Shown piece after piece: positions 18,654 to 27,311 of a DNA stretch of 64,000 bases. The DNA comes from JAGPDB01 sp046331265 (lineage in GTDB: Bacteria > Actinomycetota > Acidimicrobiia > IMCC26256 > JAGPDB01). Each line of letters starts with the position of its first letter. Positions within the stretch are counted from its first letter, which is position 1. The notes beneath the pieces are model-generated. The model did no database searches and was not told where the DNA came from. It worked only from the letters and a program-made list of their open reading frames with translations. A program made the position numbers and the translations under genes. The stretch is taken from assembly GCA_046331265.1 (NCBI GenBank), contig JAXLRE010000008.1, positions 27,771-91,770 on the forward strand. The letters are read 5' to 3'.

Positions 18654-19155
18654 TATTCGTTTAGCTGAAGAAAGTGATCTAGCGGAACTTTCTGAGATTG
18701 AAAAGCAAGCTGATAAAATTTTTGTAGAACATGGTATTGATATTGGTAATGATGAAACGCAATCTATTGATACTCTTAATGATGCGCTAAGAAATAAAAG
18801 GCTATGGGTTGCTGAGGATGGCGATGAACTAGTCGGATTTTCTTTAGTGATACTTATCAATGAAAATGCCCATTTAGAACAGGTATCGGTTTTACCAAGA
18901 ATGCAAAAGCAAGGTATAGGTGCAAAACTTGTTAAAGCAACAATCGATTGGGCCCAACAAAATAATTATGAACGTATTACATTGTCGACGTTTAATGATG
19001 TTCCATGGAACCAAAACTTCTATGCCAAACTTGGCTTTCGTGATATTCCATCTAATGAATTAGATAAAACACTCAAAGATCTCAGATCAACCGAAGCTAG
19101 ATTAGGTTTAGATATAACTAAAAGAGTATTTATGGCATATACAATTGATAACTAG
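18646..19155 (+). CDS. GNAT family N-acetyltransferase
   Basis: 169 residues. The GNAT fold is recognisable: N-terminal INIRLAEESDLAELSEIE, central strands LWVAEDGDELVGFSLV, then HLEQVSVLPRMQKQGIGAKLV, the acetyl-CoA pyrophosphate loop Q-x-x-G-I-G, and a C-terminal NFYAKLGFRDI. The acceptor cannot be predicted. It overlaps folD by 8 bp and so belongs to the purine/folate transcript, although a metabolic link is not evident. Confidence 0.85.
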   Translation: MINIRLAEESDLAELSEIEKQADKIFVEHGIDIGNDETQSIDTLNDALRNKRLWVAEDGDELVGFSLVILINENAHLEQVSVLPRMQKQGIGAKLVKATIDWAQQNNYERITLSTFNDVPWNQNFYAKLGFRDIPSNELDKTLKDLRSTEARLGLDITKRVFMAYTIDN

Positions 19156-19225
19156 GCGTTTTGTTGATTTTTTATACCTAATGTAAAATGTTAAGTTCGT
19201 AAATATGCTTTATCAAGGATGATAT

Positions 19226-20566
19226 GTGGCGCCAAAAATATTAAGTTCAGATAAGGTTAAACCTCTATTTGATATAGCTGAATCGCAGCCATTTTTACTA
19301 CGAGAACTTACTCTACTAGAACGAAGTATTGTAAAGCACTGGGTCCATTTTTATAAAACAAAAATTGAGGGTCGTTCTAATCCTCCAAGTCAGTATCGAG
19401 ATGATTTCATAAAATATCTCACATCTCGGGGATTTTCTTCTAGCCAATTAAGAGATGAAAAAGGTAAGAGAACTCAGCTACATTTTCAAAATTTATTTAC
19501 GGCAAATCCATCTATAACTTTATTACCTGCATTATTTCGTATAACTGGTTTACATGTACACTTATCTGATGACGAGTTAAAAGCTGCTTTCCGAGAAGTC
19601 GTGAAAATGCATAAAGAGAAAACAGGGAAGTATCCAGGATGGCAAGATTTTGCAGAGTATTCAAAACAAAGACTTTTTCTGAAGGAAACTGGAGTTATTG
19701 TTCCAAGCCCTCTTCGGTATCAAAAGCGTGCTTCTTCTCAGAACCCTGGTAGGAAATCGAATGGTATGGCAACTCTTTATAGTATGTATTTTGATATACC
19801 TGAGGAAATATCTTTTGAAGATTTTGAAAGCATAGAACAAAAACATGAATTTACTGTTGACGATCTAGTCGATAATTTAAGACGTGTTCAAAAATGGATG
19901 GATGAGCAAACAGTCGACTCGTCAATTGCTTTAACACCTTCACGCGTAGATATAGAAAATTATGCAAGAACATTTGAAGATGGGGTTCCCTGGAATGTTT
20001 ATGAATCATGGATATATCATGGGACAAACTTAAAGGGAGTTGAGCCAGCTGATTGTGAGCGTTCTCTTGAGTGGTTACGCCAGCAAATTGGTATAGAAGA
20101 TGATAAATCTTTTATACGTCGACCGATTTCTAACCCAAGAGGGTATTGGACTCAACAACGTATATTTAATAATTATTGTGAAGCATGGAGATGTCACAAT
20201 CCAAGAGGATACCGACCTAGCAGCAAGATACTAAAAGATCCTCCAGTGCAGAAAGATCTTGAAGCTATGACTCGAGTCAAAGCGACATTAACGGCAAAAC
20301 ACGGTGAGTTAGACCCTGCTCAGTGTGAAGCATTGGGGGTACCTTGTGTGCAAGTTCCTTCTGTATCTACCATTCGTGAAAGATATCCAGGTGGTTTTCA
20401 AAAACTATTAAAAGATATAGAGAATAGATTCTGTCCTAATGGAGGAATAGGTTTCTCATCAAAGGTACAGCTAACTCGTATGGCAAAAACTCACTTAGGA
20501 AAAAATGTGCCTGATAGATTTGCACCAATTGCTGTTGTTAATGCTTCAAGAGCGCTTACAAGATAA
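19226..20566 (+). CDS. Unknown protein with degenerate repeats, possibly DNA-binding
   Basis: 446 residues with a GTG start preceded by AAGGA at 19215-19219. I do not recognise a named family. Four degenerate modules of roughly 45-60 residues can be seen, each a helix followed by a P-S-x-x-x-I/F-x-x-Y type turn: KYPGWQDFAEYS about 140, LTPSRVDIENYA about 235, YRPSSKILKDPP about 330, and VPSVSTIRERYPGGFQKLL about 375. The last resembles homing-endonuclease-associated DNA-binding repeats, but no HNH or other nuclease motif is present. Basic residues are frequent. A nucleic-acid-binding role is an inference. It is monocistronic. Confidence 0.75.
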   Translation: MAPKILSSDKVKPLFDIAESQPFLLRELTLLERSIVKHWVHFYKTKIEGRSNPPSQYRDDFIKYLTSRGFSSSQLRDEKGKRTQLHFQNLFTANPSITLLPALFRITGLHVHLSDDELKAAFREVVKMHKEKTGKYPGWQDFAEYSKQRLFLKETGVIVPSPLRYQKRASSQNPGRKSNGMATLYSMYFDIPEEISFEDFESIEQKHEFTVDDLVDNLRRVQKWMDEQTVDSSIALTPSRVDIENYARTFEDGVPWNVYESWIYHGTNLKGVEPADCERSLEWLRQQIGIEDDKSFIRRPISNPRGYWTQQRIFNNYCEAWRCHNPRGYRPSSKILKDPPVQKDLEAMTRVKATLTAKHGELDPAQCEALGVPCVQVPSVSTIRERYPGGFQKLLKDIENRFCPNGGIGFSSKVQLTRMAKTHLGKNVPDRFAPIAVVNASRALTR

Positions 20567-20581
20567 ATAGGCGAACACACG

Positions 20582-20618
20582 TACTTGTATATTACTTATA
20601 GTGCTCTAAATACAAGTA
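20582..20618 (+). terminator. 9-bp hairpin downstream of the 446-aa gene
   Basis: TACTTGTAT at 20582-20590 pairs perfectly with ATACAAGTA at 20610-20618 across a 19-base loop. It lies between the 446-aa gene and the zinc-ribbon gene. There is no T tract, so terminator function is weakly supported. Confidence 0.35.
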
Positions 20619-20648
20619 AGTATATTCAGATATGCAAAAATAAACGTC

Positions 20649-20897
20649 TTGACCCAACCACTAGATATTACGAACATAGAACCTAATCAATCACGACTTA
20701 TCCAGTGTTCATTTTGTTTGCACGAAATTTCTTCGGAAGCATTATCGAAGCCCGAAGCTAACTACGTGAAATGCCCTAATTGTGGTTACAAGCAACCAAT
20801 CAAAAACATGCCTCGATTTAAAGACATAGCTGCATTTTCTAGCGTTATTATCGGCGTTTATGTAACTACAATTATTGCATTACTTCTTAATCGCTAA
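20649..20897 (+). CDS. Small zinc-ribbon membrane protein
   Basis: 82 residues, read from a TTG start because no ATG or GTG in frame keeps the zinc ribbon. Two CxxC pairs (CSFCLHE and CPNCGYK) form a probable zinc ribbon about residues 19-50, followed by one C-terminal transmembrane helix (FSSVIIGVYVTTIIALLL). The protein is likely tail-anchored with the ribbon in the cytoplasm. icd starts 15 bp downstream. The function is unknown. Confidence 0.65.
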   Translation: MTQPLDITNIEPNQSRLIQCSFCLHEISSEALSKPEANYVKCPNCGYKQPIKNMPRFKDIAAFSSVIIGVYVTTIIALLLNR

Positions 20898-20912
20898 ACA
20901 GTAAAGGTAGTT

Positions 20913-22118
20913 ATGGGAACTGCACTAACTTTAAATAATGACATGTCGTTAAAAGTACCTAACGATCCTATAATTCCATTTATTGAAGGTGACGGTATTG
21001 GAATAGACATTTGGCCTGCGGCTCAAGCAGTTTTTGATGCAGCTGTACAAAAAGCATTTAACGGAGAGAAAAAAGTCGAATGGCTTAAAGTTCTTGCAGG
21101 CGAAGCAGCATTTAATGAAACGGGAGATTGGCTTCCACAAGATACTGTTGATGCATTCCAAAAATACCTTGTTGGAATAAAAGGTCCTTTAACTACACCA
21201 GTTGGTGGAGGAATCAGAAGTTTAAATGTAGCTTTACGTCAATTGTTAGATTTGTATGTTTGTTTACGTCCTGTGAAATATTTTTCAGGTGTTCCTAGTC
21301 CTGTAAAAAATCCTCAAGATGTAGATATGGTTATTTTTAGAGAAAATACTGAAGATATTTATGCTGGTTTAGAACTCGAATTTAATACTCCTGAGGTAAA
21401 AAAACTTATCGAGTTTTTACATGATGCATATGGATGGAAAATCAAAGAAGGTTCAGGAATTGGTATAAAACCAGTTTCAGAATCAGGTTCTAAACGCCTA
21501 ATCCGAGCTGCATATAAATATTCAATAGATCGATCTAGAAAAAATGTTGCCTTAATCCACAAAGGTAATATACAAAAATTTACCGAAGGCGCTTTCATGC
21601 GTTGGGGTTATGAACTAATAGGGGAAGAGTTCTCCGATACACACGTAAGTTGGGAAGACTGCAATGGTGAACCTGGAGATAAAATTCTCGTGCAAGATGT
21701 AATTGCAGATAATGCATTTCAGCAGGCACTATTAAACCCTAAGCAATTTGAAGTTTTAGCTACATGTAATTTAAATGGTGACTATTTATCAGATGCATTA
21801 GCTGCCCAGGTTGGCGGTATCGGCATCGCTCCTGGTGGAAATATAAATTATGTAACTGGCCACGGTATTTTTGAAGCAACCCATGGTACAGCTCCTAAAT
21901 ATGCTGGATTAAACAAGGTCAATCCAGGATCAGTAATTCTTTCTGGTGTTTTAATGTTTGAACATTTAGGTTGGTTTGATGTTTCTAATTCGATAATTTC
22001 TGCGCTAGAAAAAACTATTTCAGATAAATATGTGACATATGATTTTGCAAGAGCTATGGATGGTGCAACAGAAGTTTCTACTAGTGACTTTGCAAAAGCC
22101 TTAATTGACAGACTTTAA
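20913..22118 (+). CDS. icd: Isocitrate dehydrogenase (NADP-dependent)
   Basis: 401 residues, the homodimeric E. coli-like type. IPFIEGDGIGIDIWP opens the fold, RSLNVALRQ is the substrate and phospho-serine loop, FRENTEDIYAG the metal-site region, and HGTAPKYAG carries the Lys-Tyr pair typical of NADP preference. It oxidises isocitrate to 2-oxoglutarate in the TCA cycle. Its 3' end overlaps the convergent thiQ gene by 18 bp. Most actinobacteria carry a monomeric Icd, so this type is mildly noteworthy. Confidence 0.96.
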   Translation: MGTALTLNNDMSLKVPNDPIIPFIEGDGIGIDIWPAAQAVFDAAVQKAFNGEKKVEWLKVLAGEAAFNETGDWLPQDTVDAFQKYLVGIKGPLTTPVGGGIRSLNVALRQLLDLYVCLRPVKYFSGVPSPVKNPQDVDMVIFRENTEDIYAGLELEFNTPEVKKLIEFLHDAYGWKIKEGSGIGIKPVSESGSKRLIRAAYKYSIDRSRKNVALIHKGNIQKFTEGAFMRWGYELIGEEFSDTHVSWEDCNGEPGDKILVQDVIADNAFQQALLNPKQFEVLATCNLNGDYLSDALAAQVGGIGIAPGGNINYVTGHGIFEATHGTAPKYAGLNKVNPGSVILSGVLMFEHLGWFDVSNSIISALEKTISDKYVTYDFARAMDGATEVSTSDFAKALIDRL

Positions 22119-22745
22119 CTTATCTTTTCGTACCTCAAGAATACGATCACAAATTACTTGTGCTTCAGATTTATCGTGCGTGACAAATATTGAAGTCGTA
22201 CCCATTTGATCTAACAATTTTTTTAGATCTATTAATAAAGTGTCATGTAAATCTTTATCTAGACCAGTTAAAGGCTCGTCTAAAAGTAAAAGTTTTGGAT
22301 TTGGTGCTAAAGACCGTGCAAGAGCAACTCGTTTTGCTTGACCTCCACTAAGTTCAAAAACCTTTCTTTTTTCATATCCTTCAAGTCCTACAAGCGAAAG
22401 CATGTTCTGTACTTGATTTCTTATCTCTGTTTTAGATTTGCCATGCATTCTTAAACCAAACGCAATATTTTTTTCTACATTCATATGTGGGAATAGCTGA
22501 TTATCTTGGAATACTAGGCCAATTCCTCTTAAATGTGTTGGTTTAGAAGTTATATCTTGTTTATTCAACATAATTTCGCCTGATTGTGGCGAGATCAGTC
22601 CTACAATTATTTTCAATAATGTTGATTTCCCTGAGCCAGAAGAGCCTAATAAACCTAAAATCTCACCCTGTTTTACATCAAGATTTAAATCTTCAAATAT
22701 TGTTTGTTTTTCATATTTAAAAGATATATTTTTTAATTCAAGCAT
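22101..22745 (-). CDS. thiQ: Thiamine ABC transporter ATP-binding protein
   Basis: 214 residues. It is an ABC ATPase with Walker A GSSGSGKSTLL, Q-loop FQDNQLFPH, signature LSGGQAKRVALARSL, Walker B LLLLDEP and the H-loop VTHDKSEA. It energises thiamine or thiamine pyrophosphate uptake together with the two genes upstream on the same strand; the substrate is assigned from the TPP riboswitch controlling the operon and from the ThiB-like binding protein. Its start overlaps the permease stop by 8 bp. Confidence 0.9.
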   Translation of the reverse strand: MLELKNISFKYEKQTIFEDLNLDVKQGEILGLLGSSGSGKSTLLKIIVGLISPQSGEIMLNKQDITSKPTHLRGIGLVFQDNQLFPHMNVEKNIAFGLRMHGKSKTEIRNQVQNMLSLVGLEGYEKRKVFELSGGQAKRVALARSLAPNPKLLLLDEPLTGLDKDLHDTLLIDLKKLLDQMGTTSIFVTHDKSEAQVICDRILEVRKDKLKSVN

Positions 22746-24306
22746 TTCTCACCTCTACAAGAAAGACAATTGATCCAATGACAAGTGCCAGCACGCTAGA
22801 TAGCATGTATGCCTGCAGGCTTGATAGCTCTCCGGGACGACTAAGAAGTTTGGCGATAGCGACAGGGGCAGTATCGTTACCGGTTTTTGTTAAAAGCGAT
22901 GTTGCCCCAAATTCACCTAAAGATATTGCAGCACAAAAACCAATACTTTTGCTAAATGCATTTTTTGTTCTCTTTAAATCTATTTCCCATATGGATCGAA
23001 TTGGTGATGCCCCAAGAGTAAACGAAGCATTCGACAAATCTTTTGATTTTGCATTTAACGCGGGCAACATTGTTCGAATAAAAAATGGAATTGCTATTAA
23101 TGAATGACTAATAGGTATAAATATCCAGTTAGATCGCCAATTGAATGGAGAACTGGAAAAAGTAATGAGAATACCTAAACCTAAGGTTACTGCTGAAACA
23201 CCAAGAGGTAGCATGTAGAGCGGTTCAACGATTTTGCTCATGAACTTGGTTTTGTAAATAATAAGGGTTGCTAGTAAACCAATAAAAATAGATAAGCAAA
23301 GGGCAATTAAAGTTATTTTTAAACTAGTAATCAGAGAAGTAATTGAACTAATTCCGTTTGTTATTCCGGGGCGCACTTCGTATGGCTGCAAATGTTTCCA
23401 AGCAAAAAAGGAAAATTTATTTCCATATTTTATTGATGAAATAAATAAGGTAATAATCGGTACCAGGACGAATAAGAATATAGATATAGAACCAAGTAGG
23501 GCTAAAACTCTATGCCGATTTGTTGTTAACTCTCTACGTTGGGTGTCAATAGCATTGAATAAATGTTTATTTTTATTTGAGATTATGTTTGAAACAACAA
23601 TTACTATGCTTAAAAATATTATTTGAATAATACTTAGTACAGATGATGTAGCAACATCTCCAAAGGTAAGTGCCTGGCGAGCAATTTCTACTTCTAACGT
23701 AGAGTTCTTAATACCTCCGACAATTAATATCGCTCCATAAGAGGTAAAACAAAAAATAAAAACTATTGAGCATGCGAAAATAACGGATGGAATCAACAGA
23801 GGTAAGGTGACGTAAATAAAGCTTTTAACTTTTGAAGCACCTAAAGTTAAAGAACTATCGGGCAAATCATTTGGTATTTTTTCCCATGTTGCACCAACAA
23901 TCTTTACAATTACAGCAATATTAAAAAATATATGTACTGCTATTACGGCAATAAGAGTATTGTGCAAATTTTCTGGAAGGATTTTTAAAAACGAAGCGCC
24001 AACGACGACACTTGGTAAGACAAAAGGAACAACAATTAACGCAGAAATAATTTTGCGTAATTTAAAGTTCCATTTGGATATGAGATATGTTGGGAAAATG
24101 CCTAATAACAGTGTGAAAACAGTGCTTAGAGTTGCTTGAAAAAAAGTAACAGTAAAGATCTTTAAGAATTTACCGCTACTAACTTCATTTTTAAACGTTG
24201 ATCTATCAAATGTTTCGTAAATTATTTTTGATAACGGCCAGAGAAAAAACAGACCGATAAAAAAAATCAGTACGAATGTTGAACCATACTTAAGCCAACG
24301 ATTTAT
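22738..24306 (-). CDS. thiP: Thiamine ABC transporter permease (fused double permease)
   Basis: 522 residues if read from 24306, the usual size of ThiP/FbpB-type double permeases, with about 12 hydrophobic helices. Both halves carry the EAA-type loop (SSLTLGASKVKSFIYVTLP and ASFTLGASPIRSIWEIDL). The frame stays open upstream to 24336, yet has no ATG, GTG or TTG until a TTG at 23967 in the middle of the first domain, which would delete conserved helices. The best start is ATA at 24304-24306: it overlaps the thiB stop as ATAA and lies 5 bases after GGAG, exactly like a normal ATGA coupling with a G-to-A change. A base-call error would look the same. Confidence 0.82.
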   Translation of the reverse strand: MNRWLKYGSTFVLIFFIGLFFLWPLSKIIYETFDRSTFKNEVSSGKFLKIFTVTFFQATLSTVFTLLLGIFPTYLISKWNFKLRKIISALIVVPFVLPSVVVGASFLKILPENLHNTLIAVIAVHIFFNIAVIVKIVGATWEKIPNDLPDSSLTLGASKVKSFIYVTLPLLIPSVIFACSIVFIFCFTSYGAILIVGGIKNSTLEVEIARQALTFGDVATSSVLSIIQIIFLSIVIVVSNIISNKNKHLFNAIDTQRRELTTNRHRVLALLGSISIFLFVLVPIITLFISSIKYGNKFSFFAWKHLQPYEVRPGITNGISSITSLITSLKITLIALCLSIFIGLLATLIIYKTKFMSKIVEPLYMLPLGVSAVTLGLGILITFSSSPFNWRSNWIFIPISHSLIAIPFFIRTMLPALNAKSKDLSNASFTLGASPIRSIWEIDLKRTKNAFSKSIGFCAAISLGEFGATSLLTKTGNDTAPVAIAKLLSRPGELSSLQAYMLSSVLALVIGSIVFLVEVRNA

Positions 24307-25319
24307 TGTTGCTCCATAACAATATTTGTCCAGTCGTCAATCCATGTTTGCCTATTTTTCTCTATGATTTTTGGATTAACGCTAAGTGGTTTCGTTATTT
24401 TGCTTGCATACTTTGTAAATTCAACTGGCAATGTGACCTTTTTGTTCGACGGATAAACGAATAGGTTAAGAGGAATCTCTTTTTGGAATTCAGGGCTAGT
24501 AAGAAAATCAAGTAGTTTTTTTGCTTCAGCTGTATTTTTAGTTCCTCTAAGTATTCCTGCATATTCTTCTTGACGAAAACATGTTCCATCTATATTTCCT
24601 GTTGGCGATTCATTGATTTTTTCTTCGGAGTAAACAACTTCAGCTGCTGGGCTGGTGGCGTAACTAACAACTAAAGGATATTTCCCTTTGCCTGATGAAC
24701 CAGAGAATGCTTCATAATATGCGCTATCCCATGACTCGACGATTTTTACTTCATTGGCTTTTAAACTGGTCCAGTAATTTTTCCATTTACTTTCACCGTA
24801 CTTAGATATTGTTCCAAGTAAAAACGCTAAGCCAGGTGATGAGCTTGCAGGATTTTCCGCAACAAGCATTCCTTTATATTCTGGCTTTATTAAGTCGTCA
24901 AAGTTTTTTGGAATTTCTAAGTTATTTTCTTTAAAGAACTTTTTATCGTAATTAATGCAAACATCTCCATAATCAACTGAAGTGATGGATGAATCTATAA
25001 ATATTTTTTTGTTTCTAGCTTTTGAAATGTATGTATTATCGATACCCCACATGACGTCACCTTCTGGGTTGCCAGAGGTCAGTGCTGCTTTAGAAAGCAT
25101 TGTGCCGGTATCGCCAGCATTAGCAATTTTAACTTTTATTCCACTTTCTTTCGTAAAATCTTTCAAAGCTTTATTTAATGATGTTCCGCTTTTAGGGAAT
25201 GAATCATATGTGATGAGAACAAGGTCTTTTTTGTTTGACTTTGAGTTTTTATTGGTAGAAGTGCAAGCGCTTGCACTTAGAACAATAATTAAGGCTAATA
25301 GTAATAATTTATATTTCAT
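24303..25319 (-). CDS. thiB: Thiamine-binding lipoprotein ThiB
   Basis: 338 residues from the ATG at 25319. I chose this over longer frames because those run through the riboswitch, and because GGAGG lies 6 bases upstream. The signal peptide MKYKLLLLALIIVLSASAC ends with lipobox SASAC. The mature part is a periplasmic-binding-type protein: LVLITYDSF at the start, DVMWGIDN, YGDVCINYD, SSSPGLAFLLGT, and VVSYATSPAAE in the region that binds the ligand in ThiB relatives. It delivers thiamine species to ThiP/ThiQ. TPP riboswitch control supports the assignment. Confidence 0.93.
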   Translation of the reverse strand: MKYKLLLLALIIVLSASACTSTNKNSKSNKKDLVLITYDSFPKSGTSLNKALKDFTKESGIKVKIANAGDTGTMLSKAALTSGNPEGDVMWGIDNTYISKARNKKIFIDSSITSVDYGDVCINYDKKFFKENNLEIPKNFDDLIKPEYKGMLVAENPASSSPGLAFLLGTISKYGESKWKNYWTSLKANEVKIVESWDSAYYEAFSGSSGKGKYPLVVSYATSPAAEVVYSEEKINESPTGNIDGTCFRQEEYAGILRGTKNTAEAKKLLDFLTSPEFQKEIPLNLFVYPSNKKVTLPVEFTKYASKITKPLSVNPKIIEKNRQTWIDDWTNIVMEQQ

Positions 25320-25322
25320 TTC

Positions 25323-25405
25323 TTCCTCCGCTGGCATTATCCAGATCAGGTTTATGGGTCGATACTTCTGTATCCTCTCAGCCCATTTATGAGCTCCCCA
25401 GGTAC
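25323..25405 (-). promoter_or_regulatory. TPP riboswitch (THI element)
   Basis: Read on the minus strand, the conserved blocks GGGGAGC (25393-25399), GGCTGAGAGG (about 25374-25383), CGACCC (about 25356-25361) and CTGATCTGGATAATGCCAGC (25330-25349) occur in the right order and spacing. The 3' edge runs into GGAGG, the Shine-Dalgarno of thiB, 6 bases before its ATG, which points to translational control by sequestering the ribosome site when thiamine pyrophosphate is bound. No intrinsic terminator is visible between aptamer and start. Confidence 0.96.
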
Positions 25406-25489
25406 GAAATAACCTTAGCATTGCGCGCTGTGAAAATATAAAGTTAGCTAAGTTATACTTAAGAATATATTTAAAAAATTAGGAGAAAA

Positions 25490-26419
25490 ATGAAAATTAC
25501 TGTTGTAGGCGCAGGCTTTTATGGTTCAACAACTGTCCAAAGAATTGCTGAGGCTAATTATGCTGATGAAGTTGTTATGATCGACATTTTAGAGGGTAAA
25601 CCACAAGGTTTAGCTTTAGACATGATGCAATCTAGAAGCATCGAAAATTTTGATACACGAATTGTTGGAACAAATAATTACGAAGATACAGCTTCATCTG
25701 ATATTTGCGTAATAACAGCTGGACTTCCAAGAAAACCTGGAATGAGTCGAATGGACTTATTAGAAGTAAATGCAAAAATTGTTTCTCAAGTAACAAAGTC
25801 TTTGGCTGAAGTATCACCAAATGCAGTCCTTATTGTTGTTTCAAATCCACTAGATGAAATGACAGCGCTAGCTGCCAAAGTTTCTGGCTTTGAAAATTCA
25901 AAGGTTATGGGCCAAGCAGGAATGTTGGACACTGCACGATTTAAACATTTTGTTGCAGAAAAAGCAGGCGTTCGACCTCAAGAAGTTCAAGCTCTGACAT
26001 TAGGAAGCCATGGAGAAACTATGGTTCCTGTGCCATCACAAGTAAAAGTTCAAGGCAAAAACCTTACAGATGTTTTATCTAGCGATGATATTGAAGAGCT
26101 TGTACAAAAGACGCGTGATGGTGGAGCAGAGATTGTTGGATTACTAAAAACAGGTTCTGCTTACTATGCGCCATCAAGTGCTGCAGCAACAATGGTTAAA
26201 GCTGTTGCTACTGACTCAAAAGAACAAATGCCAGTTTGTGCATTTGTAAATGGTGAGTATGGCATCAATGATGTTTATCTTGGTGTGCCAGCTGTAATTG
26301 GCGCAAAAGGCGTTGAAAACATTGTTGAACTTGATTTAGATGCATCAGAAAAAGAAGCACTGGTTGCAGCAGCCGATGCTGTTAGATCCAAGCAGGCAGA
26401 TGTAAATCAGTTTGTATAA
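25490..26419 (+). CDS. mdh: Malate dehydrogenase (LDH-like type)
   Basis: 309 residues. The NAD-binding turn VVGAGFYGSTT with an acidic residue at MIDI indicates NAD preference. AGLPRKPGMSRMDLL carries the arginines of the substrate loop and TLGSHGETMVP the catalytic histidine. It oxidises malate to oxaloacetate in the TCA cycle. It starts with AGGAG 6-7 bases upstream of the ATG and is divergent from the thiamine operon. A -10-like TATACT lies at 25454-25459. Confidence 0.96.
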   Translation: MKITVVGAGFYGSTTVQRIAEANYADEVVMIDILEGKPQGLALDMMQSRSIENFDTRIVGTNNYEDTASSDICVITAGLPRKPGMSRMDLLEVNAKIVSQVTKSLAEVSPNAVLIVVSNPLDEMTALAAKVSGFENSKVMGQAGMLDTARFKHFVAEKAGVRPQEVQALTLGSHGETMVPVPSQVKVQGKNLTDVLSSDDIEELVQKTRDGGAEIVGLLKTGSAYYAPSSAAATMVKAVATDSKEQMPVCAFVNGEYGINDVYLGVPAVIGAKGVENIVELDLDASEKEALVAAADAVRSKQADVNQFV

Positions 26420-26437
26420 ATAAACAAGAGGTGTAAC

Positions 26438-26950
26438 ATGATCATCGAATCTCCTATAGGAAATATACGCGTTTTTTGCGAAGATGATCATGTTGTCGAA
26501 GTTTTGCTTCCTGGTTGGAATGAAAAAATACAACCAAGTATTAAAAACCCATCAACAAAATATGAAAAGCAAGTAGCAAACGCTTTCAACGAATACTTTA
26601 AATCTGCTTCAAAAAATGAAGTTGCAAAAAAGTGGAAAGAACTCGTAAAGGTTTCTATTGGAAACAAATATTTCCCTAAATCTAGTGAATTTCAATCTAA
26701 GGTTTATAAAGCTTTAACGTCAAAAGTACCTAGCTCTCATACTGTTGCTTATGGTGAATTAGCTGCTCTTGCTGGTAGCCCATTAGCGGCACGTGCTGCG
26801 GGTAACGCAATGAAAAAGAACCCATTGCCTATCATTGTTCCATGCCATAGGGTTTTACCTTCTACAGGAGAATTGGGAAATTATATGGGCAGTGAAGGTT
26901 CGGGGCAAAAAACAAAAAAATGGCTGTTAGAACACGAGGGCGCTATTTAA
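26438..26950 (+). CDS. ogt: Methylated-DNA--[protein]-cysteine S-methyltransferase
   Basis: 170 residues. The C-terminal DNA-binding domain has the active-site IVPCHRV with the acceptor cysteine at residue 136, preceded by HTVAYGELAALAGSPLAARAAGNA, the helix-turn-helix and arginine-finger region. It repairs O6-alkylguanine by suicidal transfer to that cysteine. It lies 18 bp after mdh and overlaps the convergent rhodanese gene by 4 bp. An Ogt-like and an Ada C-terminal-like protein cannot be separated by eye. Confidence 0.93.
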   Translation: MIIESPIGNIRVFCEDDHVVEVLLPGWNEKIQPSIKNPSTKYEKQVANAFNEYFKSASKNEVAKKWKELVKVSIGNKYFPKSSEFQSKVYKALTSKVPSSHTVAYGELAALAGSPLAARAAGNAMKKNPLPIIVPCHRVLPSTGELGNYMGSEGSGQKTKKWLLEHEGAI

Positions 26951-27291
26951 ATTACTTTTGGTGTGTCGCCTGTATCTGAAACAAATGGTAATTTCATCGA
27001 CATCCACTCTAATGAACCACCTTTAACATTAGTAGCGCTATATCCAATTGAATTTAATGCCATTACCGCTTGCGCGCTTCGACCGCCACTTTTACAAATA
27101 ATATTAAGTTCAACAGTTTGATCGATTTCATCTATACGATCTTTTAATTCACTTAAAGGAATATTCAAAGCCCCAACAGCATGACCTGCTTCGAACTCAT
27201 CTTTTTCTCGAACATCAAGAAGAACAACGCCTTCACTTTGTTTCTCTAAAGCTTCGTTAACATCAATTTCTGGCAAAGCATTTTGATTCAT
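26947..27291 (-). CDS. Rhodanese-like domain protein
   Basis: 114 residues, a single rhodanese domain: VVLLDVREKDEFEAGHAVGALNIP contains the DVRE and HxxGAxNIP signatures, and IICKSGGRSAQA is the active-site loop with its catalytic cysteine. Such stand-alone domains carry persulfide sulfur, but the partner is unknown. No signal peptide is visible, so it is cytoplasmic. It lies 20 bp downstream of the PIG-L deacetylase, in the same direction, and is probably co-transcribed with it. Confidence 0.92.
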   Translation of the reverse strand: MNQNALPEIDVNEALEKQSEGVVLLDVREKDEFEAGHAVGALNIPLSELKDRIDEIDQTVELNIICKSGGRSAQAVMALNSIGYSATNVKGGSLEWMSMKLPFVSDTGDTPKVI

Positions 27292-27311
27292 AAACTTAAA
27301 TGCTAGCGGTT

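Noticed and set aside
25320..25421. N-terminal extension of ThiB reaching 25421
   Set aside because: The extra codons are the TPP riboswitch; the lipoprotein signal begins at the ATG at 25319.
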